Of a stretch of 58,349 nt of DNA, positions 1 through 7,678 are shown piece after piece. The number at the start of each line of letters is the position of its first letter. The stretch's first letter is position 1. The notes beneath the pieces are model-generated. The model did not search any database, was not told where the DNA came from, and saw only the letters and a list, made by a program, of their open reading frames with translations. Where the stretch lies: assembly GCF_000967965.1 (NCBI RefSeq), contig NZ_LACC01000014.1:122115-180463 (forward strand). The letters are read 5' to 3'. The position numbers were made by a program, and so were the translations under genes. This DNA comes from Pseudomonas fluorescens. Its GTDB lineage: Bacteria; Pseudomonadota; Gammaproteobacteria; Pseudomonadales; Pseudomonadaceae.

Positions 1-396
1 AACAGCGGGAATGGCGGCAATAGTGGCCACGGCGGTAACAGCGGGAATGGCGGCAACAGTGGCCACGGCGGTAACAGTGGAAGCGGTGGCAACAGCGGTC
101 ACAGCAGCGGCGACCATGGCAATTCAGGTAATTCCGGTCCAGGAAGCGCGAATTCCGGTCGCGGTGGTACCCATGCGGAAGCGGGTGACGACCACGGCAA
201 TCACGCCCGCGGCGAGGCCGGTGACGACCACGGCGTCCACGTTGGCGGCGAGCCTGGTGATGACCACGGCGTCCACGTTGGCGGCGAGCCTGGTGATGAC
301 CACGGTGTCCACGTCGGCGGTGAGCCGGGTGATGACCGCGGTGTCCACGTCGGCGGCGAGCCGGGTGATGACCGCGGCGTCCATGCCGGCGGCTAA
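1..396 (+). CDS. Gly-rich repeat protein, 3' end only
   Basis: An open frame enters from the left edge in frame 1 and stops at TAA 394-396, giving 131 visible residues with no start in view. The first part is Asn/Gly/Ser-rich (NSGNGG and NSGHGG units). The second part is six near-identical 12-residue units of the type GDDHGVHVGGEP, encoded by a 36-bp tandem repeat from about 184 to 396. The composition (Gly, Asp, His) is like the Gly-rich head of the two secreted proteins at 15633 and 29698, but the repeats differ and the N-terminus is missing, so secretion is inferred. Function is unknown. The Asp/His-rich units could bind metal ions, which is speculation. Confidence 0.7.
   Translation, partial: NSGNGGNSGHGGNSGNGGNSGHGGNSGSGGNSGHSSGDHGNSGNSGPGSANSGRGGTHAEAGDDHGNHARGEAGDDHGVHVGGEPGDDHGVHVGGEPGDDHGVHVGGEPGDDRGVHVGGEPGDDRGVHAGG
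184..396 (+). repeat. 36-bp tandem repeat (12-residue units)
   Basis: Units begin with the GGT codon at 184, 220, 256, 292, 328 and 364. The four central units differ by only a few bases. Each encodes GDD[HR]GVHVGGEP or a close variant. The near identity at DNA level points to recent unit duplication, so copy number may vary between strains. Confidence 0.85.
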
Positions 397-435
397 CCCG
401 GCGACGACAACAGCCGGATCTGAAGCGTTTAGTGG

Positions 436-470
436 CTCATGCAAAACCCTGGGGACCGGTTTTGCATGAG
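436..470. terminator. 13-bp perfect inverted repeat after the Gly-rich gene
   Basis: CTCATGCAAAACC (436-448) and GGTTTTGCATGAG (458-470) are perfect inverted repeats with a 9-nt loop, 40 bp after the stop codon. No T-run follows on the plus strand (GCGCGGCAAAAAAT comes next), so it is not a canonical intrinsic terminator. It could be a terminator or processing hairpin for the Gly-rich gene, or a regulatory hairpin for the DUF6502 operon downstream. Confidence 0.5.
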
Positions 471-498
471 GCGCGGCAAAAAATACGCACGTGGGTTC

Positions 499-515
499 AT
501 GGGATTATTTCCCAC
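499..515. promoter_or_regulatory. Putative operator, TGGGA-N5-TCCCA type (site 1)
   Basis: ATGGGATTATTTCCCAC matches 15 of 17 positions of the perfect inverted repeat GTGGGAATATTTCCCAC at 15446. It lies 38 bp before the DUF6502 start. A TATACT box at 521-526 lies just downstream and could be the -10 element, which would put the site over the -35 region. Shared use upstream of three transcription units suggests a common regulator. Identity of the regulator is inference. Confidence 0.55.
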
Positions 516-553
516 ATGGCTATACTGGGGTTATCTATCCAGGAATTCGCTGA

Positions 554-1396
554 ATGCAATCGTCCACGTTGCCCACCTCGCTCCTCAAAGCCTTGCGGCA
601 TGTCATGCAGCCGCTGGTGCGCCTGATGCTGCGCAAAGGCGTCACCTACCTGGTATTTGCCGACCTGCTCAAGGAGGTTTTCGTCGAAGTGGCGGACCGT
701 GAGTTCCGCCTGGGCGAGAAGGCACCGAGCGACAGCCGCATCAGCCTGCTCACCGGTGTGCATCGCAAGGATGTACGGCGCTTGCGCAATACCGGCGACC
801 CGGCTGCTTCCACGCTTCCGGAAAACATCACGTTCGGTGCGCAACTGGTCAACGCCTGGGCCCGCGCGCCTTTCTGCAACGACGCCGGCCAGCCACTGCC
901 ACTGCCTCGATTGGCCAGTGTCGGCGGCGACCGTTCCTTTGACGCCTTGGTAGCGAAGGTCAGCACCGATATCAGGGCGCGGGTGGTGTTGGACGAATGG
1001 CTGCGCCTGGGGGTCGTGCGCCTCGACGAACAGGAGCGTGTGCACCTTGAAGCCCAGGCCTTCGTGCCACAAAAGGGCTTCGATGAGAAAACCGCTTACC
1101 TGGGGCATAACCTGCACGATCATGCCTGCGCTGCGGTACACAATCTGAGCAGCGAAGGCCCGGCCTTTTTTGAACGTAGCGTCCACTATGACGCACTGGC
1201 CCCGATGAGCGTCGAGGCGTTGCGCGAGGCCGTGGCCAGCGAGGGAATGCAGGCCCTGTTGAGCTTCAATCGACTCGCCGCCGAACTGGAATTTCGGGAT
1301 CTGCCCAGCCTTGAACCGCGTCAGCGCATCACGGTCGGCCTTTACTTCTACACTGAAGCTTCCGATCCCAATTCGCCAAAAGCTCCTGAATCATGA
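554..1396 (+). CDS. DUF6502 family protein
   Basis: A 280-residue cytosolic protein with no signal peptide or membrane segment. The N-terminus (MLRKGVTYLVFADLLKEVFVEVA, split here by position 26-48) followed by a region with SRISLLTGVHRKDV (about 58-72) resembles the DUF6502 family, whose function is not established. The segment ISLLTGVHRKDVRRL looks like a helix-turn-helix, so DNA binding is possible. ATG 554 is preceded by AGGAA at a suitable distance. The last 4 bp (ATGA, 1393-1396) overlap the start of the DUF5666 gene, so the two are translationally coupled. The operator-like site at 499-515 lies upstream. If this is a DNA-binding protein it is the best local candidate for the factor reading that element, but this is inference. 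Confidence 0.8.
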   Translation: MQSSTLPTSLLKALRHVMQPLVRLMLRKGVTYLVFADLLKEVFVEVADREFRLGEKAPSDSRISLLTGVHRKDVRRLRNTGDPAASTLPENITFGAQLVNAWARAPFCNDAGQPLPLPRLASVGGDRSFDALVAKVSTDIRARVVLDEWLRLGVVRLDEQERVHLEAQAFVPQKGFDEKTAYLGHNLHDHACAAVHNLSSEGPAFFERSVHYDALAPMSVEALREAVASEGMQALLSFNRLAAELEFRDLPSLEPRQRITVGLYFYTEASDPNSPKAPES

Positions 1397-2970
1397 CCGT
1401 CAAATTGCGCCTGATTCGTGCAATCGCCCTCGCTCTGGGCCTCGGGCTTCCGATTGTGCTGCAAGCCGCCCCAGCCTGTGTCAGCCAGAATGACGCGGGC
1501 ACCAGCGAAGTGCCGCTCATCCAGGTGCCGGGAGGTACCGGCGGTACGGGCGCAGCGCCTGGCGGCATGGGCGGTACCGGCATCGACACCGACAACGGCG
1601 GGATCGGCGGTACCGGCGCACCGCTGAAAAAACGCCCTGGCGGCATTGGCGGCACTGGTGCCGTTGCAGGCGGCGTGGGTGGTACGGGCATCAGCAACGA
1701 TAACGGAGGAATCGGTGGCACCGGCATTGTCGGCACCATCACCGGGTTTGCCTCGATCTGCGTCAATGGCGTGGAAGTGCACTTCAACAAAAACGTTCCG
1801 GTCAACGAGAACGGCATTGCCACCTCCAGTACCAGCCTGGCGATAGGCCAAGTGGTTGCCGTGGAAGCGTTCAACTCACGGCGCGGTCTGGAGGCTGGGC
1901 GCATTTCTATCCTGCACGCCTACGAAGGCCCTTTGACAGCCCTGCCACGCGATTCCATGCCCATGCGCGTCATGGGGCAACCGGTACGCCTGGCCAACGG
2001 TGCCCAGGTCACTGCCGGTCTGCGCCTGGGTGATCCCGTACGGGTCAGCGGGCTGCGCGATGCTCGTGGCGAAGTGGTGGCCAGCCGTATCGACCGGGCG
2101 CCCGGCCTCAAGGAGGCCAGTGCCATCGGCCCGGTGGATCGCAGCGGCTATCTCCAGGGAATCAAACTCAGCAATCACCCAGGCCCGGCGCAGGAAATGC
2201 TGGTGCGCGGCCACTGGTCCGGTCGCGAACTGGACGTGAACCAAAGCCGCCCCGATCCGAGCCTGCCTTTCATTGGCCGGGCACACAATGCGGTGATCGA
2301 GGGCCTGGTACAGAGCCGGCAGGACCGCCATTTGGTGGTGGGTGGCTTTAATGTGACGCTGGCACGCGACACCGTGTTTGTCGGTGTGCAGGCTTCGCAG
2401 CTGACGCTGGATCGACGCGTGCGGATCAACGGCGTGTTCACCGGCGCGCGGGAGGTGCAGGCAACGCGTATCGAATTGCCTCGCGAGCGCTCCGATTCGC
2501 CAACAAGTAACCGGCACGGACGACTCGGTTCCAGCGAGCAAGACACCGACAACTCAAGTGGCTCGGGCAACTCGAGCGGCTCTGGCAACTCTGGCAGTTC
2601 GGGGGATTCGGGGAACTCGGGCAGTGACAGGAGCGGTCGCTCCGAGAGCGCGGGCAGTGTCATCGACGATACTAGCCACGGGGGCAGTGACAGTCATGGC
2701 GGTGGCGACAATATAGAGCGCGTTGACGTGGACAAGTCTGGCAAGTCAGAGCGAGTCGAGAAGGTCGATCAATCCGGCAAAGTCGAGAGAGTGGAGAGGG
2801 TAGAGCGGGTAGAGAAAGTAGAGAAGGTAGAACGTCCGGAGAAAGTCGAGAAAGTTGATCGGCCAGAGAAGGTAGAGAAGGTTGATCGGCCAGAAAAAGT
2901 TGAGAAGGTAGAAAAAGTCGAGAAGGTTGAGCCGGTTGAGAAAATCGATCACTCCGGCAGGTCGGGTTAA
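1393..2970 (+). CDS. Secreted DUF5666 low-complexity protein
   Basis: A 525-residue exported protein. A signal peptide occupies residues 1-25 (LALGLGLPIVLQAAP). Residues about 45-115 carry repeated GGTGGTG and GGIGGTG units. A globular part (about 115-375) has DUF5666-like segments with short beta repeats (VRVSGLRDARGEVVASRI; VRINGVFTGAREVQATRI). The tail changes to Ser/Gly/Asn-rich repeats (about 385-430), then to a highly charged VEKV-type repeat (about 445-520). The charged repeat is encoded by near-identical DNA at 2741-2960. The start ATG 1393 overlaps the upstream stop. Function is unknown. The modular, low-complexity make-up suggests a surface or matrix protein, or a substrate exported with the barrel protein downstream (inferred). 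Confidence 0.8.
   Translation: MTVKLRLIRAIALALGLGLPIVLQAAPACVSQNDAGTSEVPLIQVPGGTGGTGAAPGGMGGTGIDTDNGGIGGTGAPLKKRPGGIGGTGAVAGGVGGTGISNDNGGIGGTGIVGTITGFASICVNGVEVHFNKNVPVNENGIATSSTSLAIGQVVAVEAFNSRRGLEAGRISILHAYEGPLTALPRDSMPMRVMGQPVRLANGAQVTAGLRLGDPVRVSGLRDARGEVVASRIDRAPGLKEASAIGPVDRSGYLQGIKLSNHPGPAQEMLVRGHWSGRELDVNQSRPDPSLPFIGRAHNAVIEGLVQSRQDRHLVVGGFNVTLARDTVFVGVQASQLTLDRRVRINGVFTGAREVQATRIELPRERSDSPTSNRHGRLGSSEQDTDNSSGSGNSSGSGNSGSSGDSGNSGSDRSGRSESAGSVIDDTSHGGSDSHGGGDNIERVDVDKSGKSERVEKVDQSGKVERVERVERVEKVEKVERPEKVEKVDRPEKVEKVDRPEKVEKVEKVEKVEPVEKIDHSGRSG
2741..2960 (+). repeat. Degenerate VEKVERPEKV-coding repeat
   Basis: Short units built on GTAGAGAAGGTT / GTCGAGAAGGTT and GATCGGCCAGAG recur through the 3' end of the DUF5666 gene. 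They encode alternating Val-Glu-Lys-Val with Arg/Pro or Asp/Arg/Pro spacers. Such a stretch is prone to slippage and copy-number change. Confidence 0.7.
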
Positions 2971-3072
2971 ACAGTGCAGCCATGATGCACTTTCGTCATA
3001 AGTAACTAGGCTGGGTAAGTCACGCAACAAAACATGCGTGTGAACTTCGATGACGCCAGACACGAGGTGAAC

Positions 3073-3822
3073 ATGGACCCCAAGCGCATCCTGCTCGTCG
3101 GTTGGCTTGCCAGCCTGGCCTTGCCGGCCTTGGCCGATACCTTCACGACCTCAATCGGAACCGACTACTCGCGAGGCGACTATGGCACCGGTACTACGTC
3201 CGAAACCTGGTACGTCCCGCTGGTGGGCAGGTACGAAACCGGTCCCATGACCTATAAGCTCACTGTGCCCTGGCTACGCATCACCAATCCTTCGGTCGGC
3301 CCTGACGGCGAGCCACTGCCTGGCGGTTGCGGCAAGGTGGAAAGCGGTCTGGGCGACACCGTTGCCGGTGCCGACTATGCCGTACTCGACGGCAGCGTTA
3401 GCGGGCTGTTCGTGGACCTGATCGGCAAGGTCAAGTTGCCCACCGCCGACGAAGACAAGTGCCTGGGCACCGGCAAAACCGACTATTCCGCCCAGGTCGA
3501 TGTTGCCAAAGCCTTCGGTCCTGTGACCGGGTTCGCTACCCTAGGCTGGAAAAAGTTCGGTGACCCGTCGGGCTCCAACTTCGACAACCCGATATTCGCC
3601 GGCCTGGGCTTCGCCATGCCTGTGTTCGCGCGCACCACGGCGGGCGTGTCCTACGACTGGCGGCAGAAGGTTGTTTCCACGGGCGACGAGATCAAGGAAA
3701 TCACGCTCTTCCTCACGCACAAGCTCAATCAGGAATGGAAGTTTCAGTTGTATGCCGTCAAGGGATTTTCTGACGCCAGCCCGGATGGTGAGGCCGGACT
3801 GTTGCTCAGCCACGTTTACTGA
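3073..3822 (+). CDS. Putative outer-membrane beta-barrel protein
   Basis: The chosen start is ATG 3073, because an AGGTG ribosome site sits just upstream and a clear signal peptide follows (MDPKRILLVGWLASLALPALA). An in-frame ATG at 3034 would add a hydrophilic leader in front of the signal peptide and is less likely. The mature part (about 228 residues) shows alternating, aromatic-flanked strands (YKLTVPWLRITNP, GLFVDLIGKVKLPTADE, WKFQLYAVKGFSDASP) typical of small outer-membrane barrels of the phenol-MetA/transporter-like type. It follows the DUF5666 gene by about 100 bp in the same orientation, so it may help export or anchor that protein. Substrate unknown. Confidence 0.65.
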   Translation: MDPKRILLVGWLASLALPALADTFTTSIGTDYSRGDYGTGTTSETWYVPLVGRYETGPMTYKLTVPWLRITNPSVGPDGEPLPGGCGKVESGLGDTVAGADYAVLDGSVSGLFVDLIGKVKLPTADEDKCLGTGKTDYSAQVDVAKAFGPVTGFATLGWKKFGDPSGSNFDNPIFAGLGFAMPVFARTTAGVSYDWRQKVVSTGDEIKEITLFLTHKLNQEWKFQLYAVKGFSDASPDGEAGLLLSHVY

Positions 3823-3928
3823 TTCCTGGCCGTTACCTGCTGCGCGCCCTGTTCGGTATCGACATACCGGGACAATTCCTGCTGGTCCGCGGTATGACGC
3901 CATTGTCCGTTTCCGGGCGCTTTGCAGT

Positions 3929-4732
3929 TCAGTTTTTCTTCTTGATCAGTTTATTGATGTAGTACTTCAGGCTTAAACGATCCTTGGGCCTTGGTTTGTA
4001 GTGGGTTTTGTTTCTTTGTGCCGGATCGATCGCCATGGTTCCCGCAGTGTAGTAATAAAGCGCGATAGACCTGCGGGTGATGTGCTCCGGAGTGGTTAAA
4101 GGCTCCGGGTGCCCATGATTGCTGTCCTTGTCTGTGTTGAAAATGACACAGCGATTATAAATGGGCAGGACTTTCTTAAGGCAGGTCTTCATGCCGACAT
4201 CCCAAAGTTCCAGGTTGCCGCCGTATTCCTCCTGCCAGTCTTCATTCAGATAAATGATGATGTTCAGTCTGCGCTCGACATTAAGCTTTTTGTTGAGCCT
4301 GAAGTCCGAGTGCACCCCCAGGAAACCACCGCTTTTCGTTTCATGCAGGCCGCCACCGCTAAAGTAGGGGTCGGGTATCAATCCCTCGATGCCTGTGAGC
4401 TTTTCAAGAAACTGCAACATGGGGGCCGAGTTAAAGGCGTTGAAAACAGTCTTCAAATAGGCGTCGCATTCGTTGGGGCTGATTTGACGTTTGCGTTGAC
4501 CTTTATAGCCGCGCTCGTAGAGCATTTCGTTGTTGGTTGGCTCGACCGGGAAGTGCGAGCAGATGCTCGCAATCAGGTCTTCGTGCAAGAAGTTGTCGAT
4601 GACTATGTGCGGAAATGGCGTAGCCTGAACATAGCTGCCGGTCAACGAGGCACCAAAGGCGCTGGCGGCATTTTGGTCGAAATCAAGCTCCGGGGACAGG
4701 GTGATAGGTAGTGCTTGAGTGATGGGTGCCAT
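3929..4732 (-). CDS. 2OG-Fe(II) oxygenase family protein
   Basis: A 267-residue protein from the preferred start at 4732, which has a GGAG ribosome site 5 nt away. A longer in-frame start at 4792 is possible. Family features are visible: the H141-x-D143 iron motif (GVHSDF), a distal His near 206-208 (SNHGHPEPL) and the 2-oxoglutarate-binding Arg at 220-221 (HITRRSIALYYY). The closest recognisable type is the prolyl-4-hydroxylase-like 2OG oxygenases. It lies 83 bp after the GT2 gene on the same strand, so the two probably form one transcript. Related enzymes hydroxylate sugars, amino acids or protein side chains. The substrate here is unknown. Base composition is AT-richer than the flanks. Confidence 0.85.
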   Translation of the reverse strand: MAPITQALPITLSPELDFDQNAASAFGASLTGSYVQATPFPHIVIDNFLHEDLIASICSHFPVEPTNNEMLYERGYKGQRKRQISPNECDAYLKTVFNAFNSAPMLQFLEKLTGIEGLIPDPYFSGGGLHETKSGGFLGVHSDFRLNKKLNVERRLNIIIYLNEDWQEEYGGNLELWDVGMKTCLKKVLPIYNRCVIFNTDKDSNHGHPEPLTTPEHITRRSIALYYYTAGTMAIDPAQRNKTHYKPRPKDRLSLKYYINKLIKKKN

Positions 4733-4815
4733 TACCGCTCCAGTAACTTGATAAAACGACTTTTGGGTGACTTGAAACAGCGTTGAACGCACTGCTCGTT
4801 GCGTCTGTTCGTAGC

Positions 4816-5625
4816 TTAATTTTTTCTGTCGTCCTTGTTCAGACGCTTAAGGATGTTGTTGTACATTTTGGTTCGTCTATGAGTTTTATCATAGCCGCCA
4901 GCCGCTGCGACAGTGCCGGCCTGAATGTGATCCAGATAACTGAAGATTTTACCCGGTGATAACATTTCTACGACATAACCCAGCTCGATCATGCGGTCCT
5001 GGAGTGTATAGCCTGGCACTCGATCATCCATCGAAAAGTGCATATTGTGCTGTTTGACAAGTTTGCAGTTCCATAGCGTGCAGAAACTTTTCAAATAGAC
5101 TTCTTTGTACGGTTTTGGTTCTCTGGAACGTAATCCCATGGAGATTTTCAGACGTCTGAAGTGATGTTTGAACAGTCGTGAGCTATAGCGCCAGACAGAT
5201 CGCGTGGTACCGCGGTTTAATTGCTCGACACAACCGACGGCCGCGACCTTTGGATTTTTCAAGCATTTATTCAGCATCATCGGAAAAACATTCTTGTCGA
5301 AAACAAATGTATCGGTGTGCATCAGGAATAAATAATCGGTGTCAATTCGTTCCAGAACCAGGTCAAGTGCCTTGCCATGTGCAATATGGCCCGCTTCTGG
5401 TGCGGAAACAGAGCGCTCGATCAAATTGATCCAGTCAAGAGTTCGTAAGTACTCAGTGCTCTCATCGGCGGAATAGTTGTCAACCACCCATACCGGGACG
5501 CTGTTGCTGCCAAAATGCTGGTGCAATAAGTCCAGGCATATCTTGGTAATTTCTGGTGTTTTGTAATTTACTATAACTATGCTGAAGGCTTTGGAGCTTT
5601 CGGCCAGTAAATCAGGGTTGTTCAT
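4816..5625 (-). CDS. GT2-family glycosyltransferase
   Basis: A 269-residue GT-A fold protein of family 2. The N-terminal FSIVIVNYKTPEIT (14-27) and VWVVDNYSADES (about 44-55) form the nucleotide-sugar site. The LFLMHTDTFVFD segment (about 98-109) is in the place of the DxD metal motif, with H-T-D rather than a classical D-x-D. There is no signal peptide or membrane anchor, so it is likely cytosolic. It is upstream of and probably co-transcribed with the 2OG oxygenase. Rhamnosyl-transfer-like activity is possible, but donor and acceptor are unknown. AT-rich codon use compared with neighbours suggests horizontal acquisition of the pair. Confidence 0.85.
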   Translation of the reverse strand: MNNPDLLAESSKAFSIVIVNYKTPEITKICLDLLHQHFGSNSVPVWVVDNYSADESTEYLRTLDWINLIERSVSAPEAGHIAHGKALDLVLERIDTDYLFLMHTDTFVFDKNVFPMMLNKCLKNPKVAAVGCVEQLNRGTTRSVWRYSSRLFKHHFRRLKISMGLRSREPKPYKEVYLKSFCTLWNCKLVKQHNMHFSMDDRVPGYTLQDRMIELGYVVEMLSPGKIFSYLDHIQAGTVAAAGGYDKTHRRTKMYNNILKRLNKDDRKN

Positions 5626-6039
5626 CGTTCAGGTGCTCAATGTTTTTGTATTTGGTTATACGAATGATTGAACCTGTATACAGTTCTTGAATGTTTTTTG
5701 CGCAAAATCTTGCGTGGCCATAGAGCACAATTTGTTAAGTCGCTTTGTCATGCATAATAACCAAGGCCTGCTCAGGCCCGACGGAGAGCAGTAGAAACGG
5801 AGTTCATCGTATAAGGATCTGCTCTGCAGGTAAACATTTTGACTTGATTCGTTACATCATGAGGCTGGACAGGCCAGCGTCTTGGGACGGTGTGAGCCGC
5901 TCTTGCGTCGGGCATTACGCGCCGCGTAGATGGGCCGGTTAAGCATGCGTGCGCGCGATTCATTTTCAGGGGGAGCGACCACATCAGGTGCTCCCCATGG
6001 GCTTTGTGCCCGACAAGCTTTCGTGAGCCGCTCGTTTGG
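5626..6039. other. Intergenic, AT-rich promoter region of the GT2 gene
   Basis: A 414-bp stretch with no convincing gene. The part at 5630-5760 is AT-rich and probably holds the GT2 promoter. The part at 5960-6000 holds a hairpin described separately. Short open frames here lack ribosome sites and family resemblance. Confidence 0.6.
5970..5996 (-). terminator. Hairpin downstream of the DUF1254 gene
   Basis: GGGGAGC (5970-5976) and GCTCCCC (5990-5996) pair, and the stem extends inward with one bulge (ACC with GGT). It lies 44 bp past the stop of the gene at 6040-7554. Only a mixed TGAAAATGAAT sequence follows, so this is a weak or rho-assisted terminator at best. Confidence 0.4.
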
Positions 6040-7554
6040 CTATTGCTTGACCGGTTCAATGTCATTCAATTGCCAGCTCTTATCGAACCAGGGTTTCAGT
6101 GGACCGTACAGGCGGAAGATGGTCATCCAGCTTTTGCCCGGTATGGTTTGAATCCAGTTTTCGGCGTTGGCCGGTTTGCTCGGCGCAAAATAGAGATCAA
6201 CCGATCCGTCGACGTTGGCTTTCAGGCCCTTGGCACTGCTCAAGCTTGGGAACTGGGTGTCTGTCTGGAGCATCGAGCGGGTCTGGGTGTCATACAGCAC
6301 GACTGACCAAAAGTCTTTGGCGGGGACATTGGCCGGTACTCTTAACCGATAGGTTTTCGCACCATCAAAAGGGTTGCCTTCATTGTCGAAGTTGGCTGCC
6401 GTGTATTGCGAGCCGATACCTGGCATGGCGATGGCCATCGCAGGGGTATTGACCGTGGCCGCATAGAAAAACATGGTGCGCGCATCGAAATTTCGGGCGC
6501 CGTCATTCAACCACTCATAACTGCCGCCAATGAACGGAGTGGTCCAGTGACGGTCGGGATAGATCAGCGCCATGGGATTGCGGTTATCGAAATCGATTGA
6601 GCGTGCCGTGGCATTCCCGACAGCGACCGAGTCAGTCAGGATTTTTTTCATGCGTGCATCAGGCTCGAAGGGTTTGCCTTTCTGCATCCCGATGGCGGCC
6701 ATGAGCCCGGTCATGTCCGGACCGTAGGCACCTGCAGGTTCTTCCTGGACGATCTGGTTCAGCTCTTCATAGAACTTGAAGGTATTGGCGTGGATGGTAT
6801 TCATCTGTTTGCCGGAGAGGCTGATGAACCTGGTTTGCGGTGGCGACTTGAGCGACGTCAGTGGATAAACGCGCAGACCTTTTTTCAGGCTCGCTACACC
6901 TGGCCTGGTATCACCGTTCTCCATGAATGCACGGCCAAACAGCAGGTTCCCGTAGGTGGGGGACTTCACCACGAAATACCCCTCAGGCAACTTGCCCTCA
7001 TAGCCTGGCGGGACGAGTACATATTTGCCGCCCTTGCCTTTATCCGGACCTGCGTTACCCAGGTCGACTACATAACGGAACCAGAAGTCGTCGATGACCC
7101 CGAGGATATTGGGCGGGGTTTCGATAATGAGCGGACCATCTTTGAGGTCCAGCCAGCTCCAGAAGTAAATAGTCTCGGTATTGGCGGTCAGAAACAGCGA
7201 CCGTGAATCCATCAGGTTTTCAAAGATCCCGACAGTGCCATTTTCCGCGCCGACTTCTCGCAATCCGGTACGGATCGCCACCATGGAAGCGCCAGGAATG
7301 CCGTTCAGAAAGACTTCGACACCACGCAGAAAGTCCAGGTGGTCGTAGAGTTTCCTGGAGGTCTCCCTGGTGGGTACGCCATCGAAGAACTTCAGTTCAC
7401 CAATCGACGTATCGACGCTGTCTGGCGTCTGGATCTCGGTTGGAATGGGCGTGGTCATTTTGTATGTTGCCGGTTCAGCGAACGGTGCCTGGCCTAGTGT
7501 AAGCATCAGGGATGCGGCAAGCGTGGTGCGAATGAATGGGTGCTTGAGTTGCAT
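6040..7554 (-). CDS. DUF1254/DUF1214 exported protein
   Basis: A 504-residue protein with a Sec signal peptide (about 1-29, ending AEPA). The DUF1254 part (about 75-200, with FLRGVEVFLNGIPG and TANTETIYFWSWLDLKDGPL) and the C-terminal DUF1214 part (about 370-495, with VNTPAMAIAMPGIGSQY and KDFWSVVLYDTQTRSML) are full length. The molecular function of this family is not established, and members sit in envelope and lipid- or pollutant-related loci. An AGGA site precedes ATG 7554. It lies downstream of an AraC regulator gene on the same strand, with another DUF1254 gene on the other side, so the two paralogues bracket the regulator. Confidence 0.85.
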   Translation of the reverse strand: MQLKHPFIRTTLAASLMLTLGQAPFAEPATYKMTTPIPTEIQTPDSVDTSIGELKFFDGVPTRETSRKLYDHLDFLRGVEVFLNGIPGASMVAIRTGLREVGAENGTVGIFENLMDSRSLFLTANTETIYFWSWLDLKDGPLIIETPPNILGVIDDFWFRYVVDLGNAGPDKGKGGKYVLVPPGYEGKLPEGYFVVKSPTYGNLLFGRAFMENGDTRPGVASLKKGLRVYPLTSLKSPPQTRFISLSGKQMNTIHANTFKFYEELNQIVQEEPAGAYGPDMTGLMAAIGMQKGKPFEPDARMKKILTDSVAVGNATARSIDFDNRNPMALIYPDRHWTTPFIGGSYEWLNDGARNFDARTMFFYAATVNTPAMAIAMPGIGSQYTAANFDNEGNPFDGAKTYRLRVPANVPAKDFWSVVLYDTQTRSMLQTDTQFPSLSSAKGLKANVDGSVDLYFAPSKPANAENWIQTIPGKSWMTIFRLYGPLKPWFDKSWQLNDIEPVKQ

Positions 7555-7678
7555 AAAAACGTCCTGTGTATGTGCGCAAGCCCAAAGTCCTTGGGCCGTT
7601 TAAGTGTGCTGAGTTTTCAAGCTCAGGTAAATGCACTCACGCTTGGCGCTGCTCATGGGCACCTTTGAGCTTTGTGAA

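Noticed and set aside
184..396. 36-bp repeat as a CRISPR array
   Set aside because: Units are directly adjacent with no spacers and stay in one reading frame, so it is a coding tandem repeat.
124..444. Long minus-strand frame opposite the Gly-rich repeat gene
   Set aside because: It mirrors the 36-bp repeat of the plus-strand gene, has no ribosome site and its product is only a reflected repeat.
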